Assembly: GCA_019456165.1 (NCBI GenBank) | Contig: VRUJ01000010.1 | Location: 40,540-104,539 of the forward strand | Origin: Chloroflexota bacterium | Lineage (GTDB): Bacteria > Chloroflexota > Anaerolineae > Anaerolineales > UBA11579 | Length of the DNA stretch: 64,000 nucleotides | Direction: 5' to 3' | Part shown: one piece after another, positions 60,625-64,000 of the stretch | How the letters are laid out: each line of letters starts with the position of its first letter | How positions within the stretch are numbered: the first letter of the stretch is position 1 | Notes under the pieces: model-generated | Database searches by the model: none | Told to the model about the DNA's origin: nothing | What the model saw: only the letters and a program-made list of their open reading frames with translations | Position numbers and translations under genes: made by a program

Positions 60625-60848
60625 TAGTGAACCTCCTCATCTTTTGAAAACAAGCGCCCAATGTGCATGTAATCCTTCAAAACGAAATAAGCTTTACTCA
60701 ACGCGACCAAGATTAACAAATTACCCCAGCCTGTTGCGATTAATGCCATTATGAACTCGCCAAAAGTAATCACCAGAAGCATAACGATCACCCACACTCC
60801 AGCTCGGAGCGCTTCTTTTCGTTCAAAATCATTCTTTTCGTCATCCAT
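60624..60848 (-). CDS. ctaF: Cytochrome c oxidase subunit IV-like protein
   Basis: 74 residues with two spans (about 18-38 and 42-60). The ALSKAYFVLKDYMHIGRL end is typical of prokaryotic subunit IV (CtaF/CoxD). It lies between subunit I and subunit III genes, as usual. AGGAG lies upstream of the ATG. A small accessory subunit of the oxidase. Confidence 0.9.
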   Translation of the reverse strand: MDDEKNDFERKEALRAGVWVIVMLLVITFGEFIMALIATGWGNLLILVALSKAYFVLKDYMHIGRLFSKDEEVH

Positions 60849-60889
60849 ATGTTTTCTCCTAAATGCCTGCTAGTTAATTGATATAATAT

Positions 60890-62740
60890 TTATTTGTCGC
60901 TAGAAGCGCTGGGGTTCATATCCACATACACCGAACCTGGCAGACCGTAATCGTATGGTTTACCGACAACTGCAATGGGTTGTTCGTAATTGTGCAATGG
61001 AACTGGGCTTGGAATCTGCCATTCTGGAGAGCGAGAATTCCACAGATTGCCTGTGGCTTGCTCACCGCGGCGAGCGCTGCGAATTAAATTCCAGACCATG
61101 ATTAACACAGATACCCCAATTACAAATCCAGCAATCGTAATCACCATGTGAGAATCGTCAAAACCAAGGGCTGGATCGTAGTCAGAGATCCGGCGGCGCA
61201 TTCCCAAAAGCCCGACACGCATTTGAACTAGAGACATGATTAAGAAAGCCGGGAACATGAGCCAGAAATGCAGCTTTCCGAGCGTTTCACTATATTTTCG
61301 TCCGCTCATCTTGGGAAACCAGAAGTAAATTGCTGCGAAAAACGGAAATATGAAACCGCCAAACATGGTATTGTGAAAATGGCCGACAACCCAATAAGTA
61401 TCATGCAAATGCAAATTAGTAGCCACCAGGCCGTTAGGTGGGCCGGTAAGACCCCCGATTAAGAATACAACCACCGCGCCGAGAGTGAATAACATTGGAG
61501 TCGGGAAGGATATCTTGCCGCGCCAGATCGTGCCCACCCAACTGAAAAACTTGACCCCAGTCGGAACTGCTACCAGCATGGTGCTGTACATGAACGGCAC
61601 TCGTAAATAGGTTGCCATCCCAGAAGTGAACATGTGATGCGCCCATACAAAGAAGCCGACCAATGCAATGCCCATGGATGAAAAAGCCACCCACTTATAA
61701 CCAAACAATGGTTTACGCGCAAAAACCGGCAGCAATTCACTAATGATTCCTAAACCAGGCAGGACGAATACGTAAACTGCGGGATGGGAATAGAACCAAA
61801 ACAAATGTTGGAATAGAATTGGGTTGCCGCCATCTGTACCGTCAAAAAAGCTCATATCAAAGATACGTTCCAGGATAACCATCTGGAAGGAAAGCCCGAT
61901 CAACTGAGTTGCTGTGAAGCCGATCAACGCGGTTGCCAGGGCAGCCCAAACAAAAATCGGCATGCGCATATATGTCATACCCGGGGCGCGCATGCGTACG
62001 ATAGTGACTATCAGGTTGATGGAACCAAGAATAGAAGATAAACCTATGAAATACACCCCCAGGAAAAACATCTGCACTCCTAGCGCAGCGTAGACGCTGT
62101 TGGGTGGATATCCGGTCCAACCGGTGTCAAAGCCTCCTAAAAACAAACTGCTTAGCAAGAGAATTATGCCGGGTACATTTACCCAGAAGGCCAATGAATT
62201 CAAGCGCGGGAAAGCCATGTCATTGGCGCCGATCATCAACGGCACCAGGTAATTGGACATCGCGCCAACCCCTAATAGGATTGACCCGATCATGACAATG
62301 CCGTGCAAGCTCATCAAAGTATTGTAGACTTCTGGAGGTAGGAACTGCATACCGCTTTTAGCGAGTTCCGTGCGAAAGATCATCGCAAAAAGACCCGCGA
62401 CCAAAAGCAAGATCATCGAGGTAACCCCATACTGGATGCCGATTACTTTATGATCGTAATCTACGTTGAAATATCGTATCCACGCAGGTTTATCTGGGTC
62501 AGGCGTATGATCGTCAGAGATTTGCTCGCCTCGCGCTAATTTCATCCAATCAGAAACCGCCCCCACCCCGAACACGAACGCAATCGCGCCCACCAGCGCC
62601 CCACCCACCACTACCGGTTCGCGATTCCAAGCAGGCAAACCCAGCGCAACGCGCACAGCCATAACAAATGCCATCCCAACGCTGGTTCCGAGAGTCTGAG
62701 CAAGTAAACCGCGCACGAGACCTGATGATAATAAGTTCAT
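60890..62740 (-). CDS. ctaD: Cytochrome c oxidase subunit I, A2 type
   Basis: 616 residues. The catalytic chain is recognised from the low-spin heme His in MSLHGIVMIG, CuB ligands in FYSHPAVYVFVLPG and HHMFTSG, and heme ligands in VVGHFHNTMFGG. YSHP in place of the GHPE of A1 oxidases places it in the A2 class, with Thermus caa3. Residues 1-110 add an N-terminal region with two extra spans (SSGLVRGLLAQTLGTSVGMAF) and a polar stretch before the canonical start, longer than the usual 530-560 residues. It reduces oxygen and pumps protons. GGAGG precedes the ATG. Confidence 0.96.
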   Translation of the reverse strand: MNLLSSGLVRGLLAQTLGTSVGMAFVMAVRVALGLPAWNREPVVVGGALVGAIAFVFGVGAVSDWMKLARGEQISDDHTPDPDKPAWIRYFNVDYDHKVIGIQYGVTSMILLLVAGLFAMIFRTELAKSGMQFLPPEVYNTLMSLHGIVMIGSILLGVGAMSNYLVPLMIGANDMAFPRLNSLAFWVNVPGIILLLSSLFLGGFDTGWTGYPPNSVYAALGVQMFFLGVYFIGLSSILGSINLIVTIVRMRAPGMTYMRMPIFVWAALATALIGFTATQLIGLSFQMVILERIFDMSFFDGTDGGNPILFQHLFWFYSHPAVYVFVLPGLGIISELLPVFARKPLFGYKWVAFSSMGIALVGFFVWAHHMFTSGMATYLRVPFMYSTMLVAVPTGVKFFSWVGTIWRGKISFPTPMLFTLGAVVVFLIGGLTGPPNGLVATNLHLHDTYWVVGHFHNTMFGGFIFPFFAAIYFWFPKMSGRKYSETLGKLHFWLMFPAFLIMSLVQMRVGLLGMRRRISDYDPALGFDDSHMVITIAGFVIGVSVLIMVWNLIRSARRGEQATGNLWNSRSPEWQIPSPVPLHNYEQPIAVVGKPYDYGLPGSVYVDMNPSASSDK

Positions 62741-62767
62741 ACTGCTCCTCCAAATACCGGAGTGAAA

Positions 62768-63784
62768 TTACTCCAGGCTTTTAATAAAAGCGATTAGTTC
62801 TTCAATTTGTTCTGCAGATAAGCGGTCTGCAAAATTTTGGGCAGACATTATGCCTGGCAAATAACCCTCATGAATCTTTGCATCTGGGTCAAGAATCGAT
62901 TCTCTAATAAAGTTTTCATCCGCTACCACGCTGGCACCACCCTCCAAGGGTACGTTCGAGCCGAATAACCCGCGCCACGTTGGTCCGATAGATGCAGTGC
63001 CATCAATTGTATGGCAACTCGTGCATCCGTATTCGCCTGCCCATTGGAAACCGGCGCACACCTCTTCCGAATCCTCACAACCAGTTTGCTCCATCACCCA
63101 GGCATTAAAACCAAACGCATCAGTTACCACCACATTCGCAATCATTCCTGTGTGCTGCAAACCGCACAGTTCTGCACAACGGAGCTTATATTCACCTATC
63201 TCGCTTGGGGTAAGGCGCAGTTCACGCACGAAGGCTTCACCGCCTGGCAAGACATCTTGTTTCACGCGGAATTCGGGTACCCAGAAAGAATGGATCACAT
63301 CTGTTGAACGCATGCGTAATAAAACCTGTCTGTCAACCGGTAGGGCTAATTCCGCTGAAGTTACCCCATACTCAGGATATTCAAATGACCAGGTCCACCG
63401 GGAGGCGACAACGTTGATCTCTAGTGCGTTTGGATCGCGCGCTTCGATTTTTCCTAATGTTTGCGCCCCCAATATGGCAAGGTAAATGACAATACCAAGA
63501 GGGATTACGGTCCAGACGATCTCCAATTTTGTATTGCCCTCAATGTGATCGCCATCACCTTCTTCGCCGGGTTTCCGCCTAAATACTACGATGCTGTATA
63601 GCAGGAATACTACGATCAATGAGAAGAAAAAGGCAATAAAAAACCATTCGACGTTGAAGAGTTCGTCGATGGCTTCTGCTTGCAGACTGGCTTGTTCCGG
63701 AAGTAAATCCGCGTTGACTAGGCCGTTAAAAACAAAATAGGTAGAAATAATTACTAGGATTCCGACAATGACAAAATGAACCAT
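62768..63784 (-). CDS. ctaC: Cytochrome c oxidase subunit II fused to cytochrome c
   Basis: 338 residues. Three N-terminal spans (about 5-22, 48-68, 90-108) precede the CuA domain, with His in VIHSFWVPEFRVKQD and the CAELCGLQHTGM binuclear site. A C-terminal cytochrome c domain (about 245-335) has the heme motif CTSCH and a likely axial Met in GIMSAQNF. The fusion defines a caa3-type oxidase taking electrons from cytochrome c or directly from an upstream complex. It is the first gene of the operon, and GAGGAGG lies before the ATG. Confidence 0.97.
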   Translation of the reverse strand: MVHFVIVGILVIISTYFVFNGLVNADLLPEQASLQAEAIDELFNVEWFFIAFFFSLIVVFLLYSIVVFRRKPGEEGDGDHIEGNTKLEIVWTVIPLGIVIYLAILGAQTLGKIEARDPNALEINVVASRWTWSFEYPEYGVTSAELALPVDRQVLLRMRSTDVIHSFWVPEFRVKQDVLPGGEAFVRELRLTPSEIGEYKLRCAELCGLQHTGMIANVVVTDAFGFNAWVMEQTGCEDSEEVCAGFQWAGEYGCTSCHTIDGTASIGPTWRGLFGSNVPLEGGASVVADENFIRESILDPDAKIHEGYLPGIMSAQNFADRLSAEQIEELIAFIKSLE

Positions 63785-63894
63785 AGGTTCCTCCTCATGC
63801 TAATTTTACCTTGTTTAAGATGAACCGAGGGGATAAATCTTTATTTTTTTGAACAATCAATTAGAGTTGAAAATCTTTAATGGATAATCTTAAT

Positions 63895-63923
63895 TGTATA
63901 AATATAGAATGATTAATTAACAA
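63895..63923 (-). promoter_or_regulatory. Promoter of the cytochrome c oxidase operon
   Basis: On the minus strand TTGTTA (63923-63918), a 17-nt spacer and TATACA (63900-63895). The leader to the ctaC ATG would be about 100 nt. No further gene is seen up to the right edge. Confidence 0.5.
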
Positions 63924-64000
63924 GATTGTGCAACATCTTTTCTGTAAAATGGTCAAGCCCTTTTTAGTCGGGCAAGCTTTAGCCTGAGTTAAAGTTCAAA

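Noticed and set aside
1..64000. CRISPR array, prophage or intact insertion sequence
   Set aside because: No regularly spaced repeats, no phage structural genes and no transposase frame were seen; the only mobile-like item is the 124-bp inverted-repeat element.

Overview
The window is bacterial chromosome of moderate, AT-leaning composition with tightly packed short operons. It most likely comes from the phylum Chloroflexota (Anaerolineae-like). This is inferred from gene content: a CtaA-CtaB (heme A synthase / heme O synthase) fusion, a caa3-type oxidase with an A2-type (YSHP) subunit I, and Thr-Pro-rich surface proteins, with no outer-membrane or LPS genes. No rRNA is present, so the taxonomy stays an inference. 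There is no CRISPR array, prophage or intact transposase.

Layout. 1-3.3 kb (minus): tail of a tungstate-type ABC transporter in which the binding protein is fused to the permease, with tilS. 3.4-6.5 kb (plus): response regulator fused to a CpaE/ParA-like ATPase, a sirtuin and a GAF histidine kinase. 6.5-14.7 kb: mutL, a small lipoprotein, an aspartase/fumarase-superfamily lyase, a UroD-family protein, two-subunit class I fumarase, a 7Fe/8Fe-type ferredoxin and superoxide dismutase. 14.8-27.7 kb (plus): DMT exporter, zinc-ribbon protein with a histone-H1-like Lys tail, a 960-residue membrane protein with a HEAT-like N-terminus, a frameshifted ANKH/MATE-like transporter, rhodanese, aldo/keto reductase, P1-family hydrolase, YcaQ-like glycosylase, and three adjacent genes built from five copies of one two-helix membrane module. 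27.9-33 kb: FabH, a NarL-type two-component system and a divergent ABC exporter. 33.2-41.9 kb (minus): a Liv-type ABC importer (frameshifted livH) interleaved with two acyl-CoA-synthetase-like genes, suggesting uptake and CoA activation of a carboxylic acid. 42-47 kb: pterin carbinolamine dehydratase, a preQ1 riboswitch controlling queF and a queuosine-precursor transporter, a 6S RNA candidate, and aspS behind a structured attenuator leader. 47-55 kb: small membrane proteins, tRNA-Leu(UAA), a PHP phosphoesterase, two divergent SPFH-like membrane proteins, and pseudouridine kinase/glycosidase. 55-64 kb (minus): a Thr-Pro-rich protein and a complete cytochrome c oxidase locus (ctaC-ctaD-ctaF-ctaE, SCO, cupredoxin-like protein, SURF1, ctaA-ctaB).

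Regulatory style. Many genes start 6-9 nt after a TATAAT-like -10 box and lack a Shine-Dalgarno sequence, which points to frequent leaderless mRNAs; others have clear AGGAG sites. Two conserved genes (ANKH-like transporter, livH) each carry a single-base frameshift, so residual sequencing error should be kept in mind.

The least explained parts are the five-module membrane cassette (25.9-27.7 kb), the SPFH-like pair (50.2-53.2 kb), the Lys-tailed zinc ribbon (15.8 kb), and structured intergenic elements near 33.1, 42.0, 46.1 and 48.9 kb.
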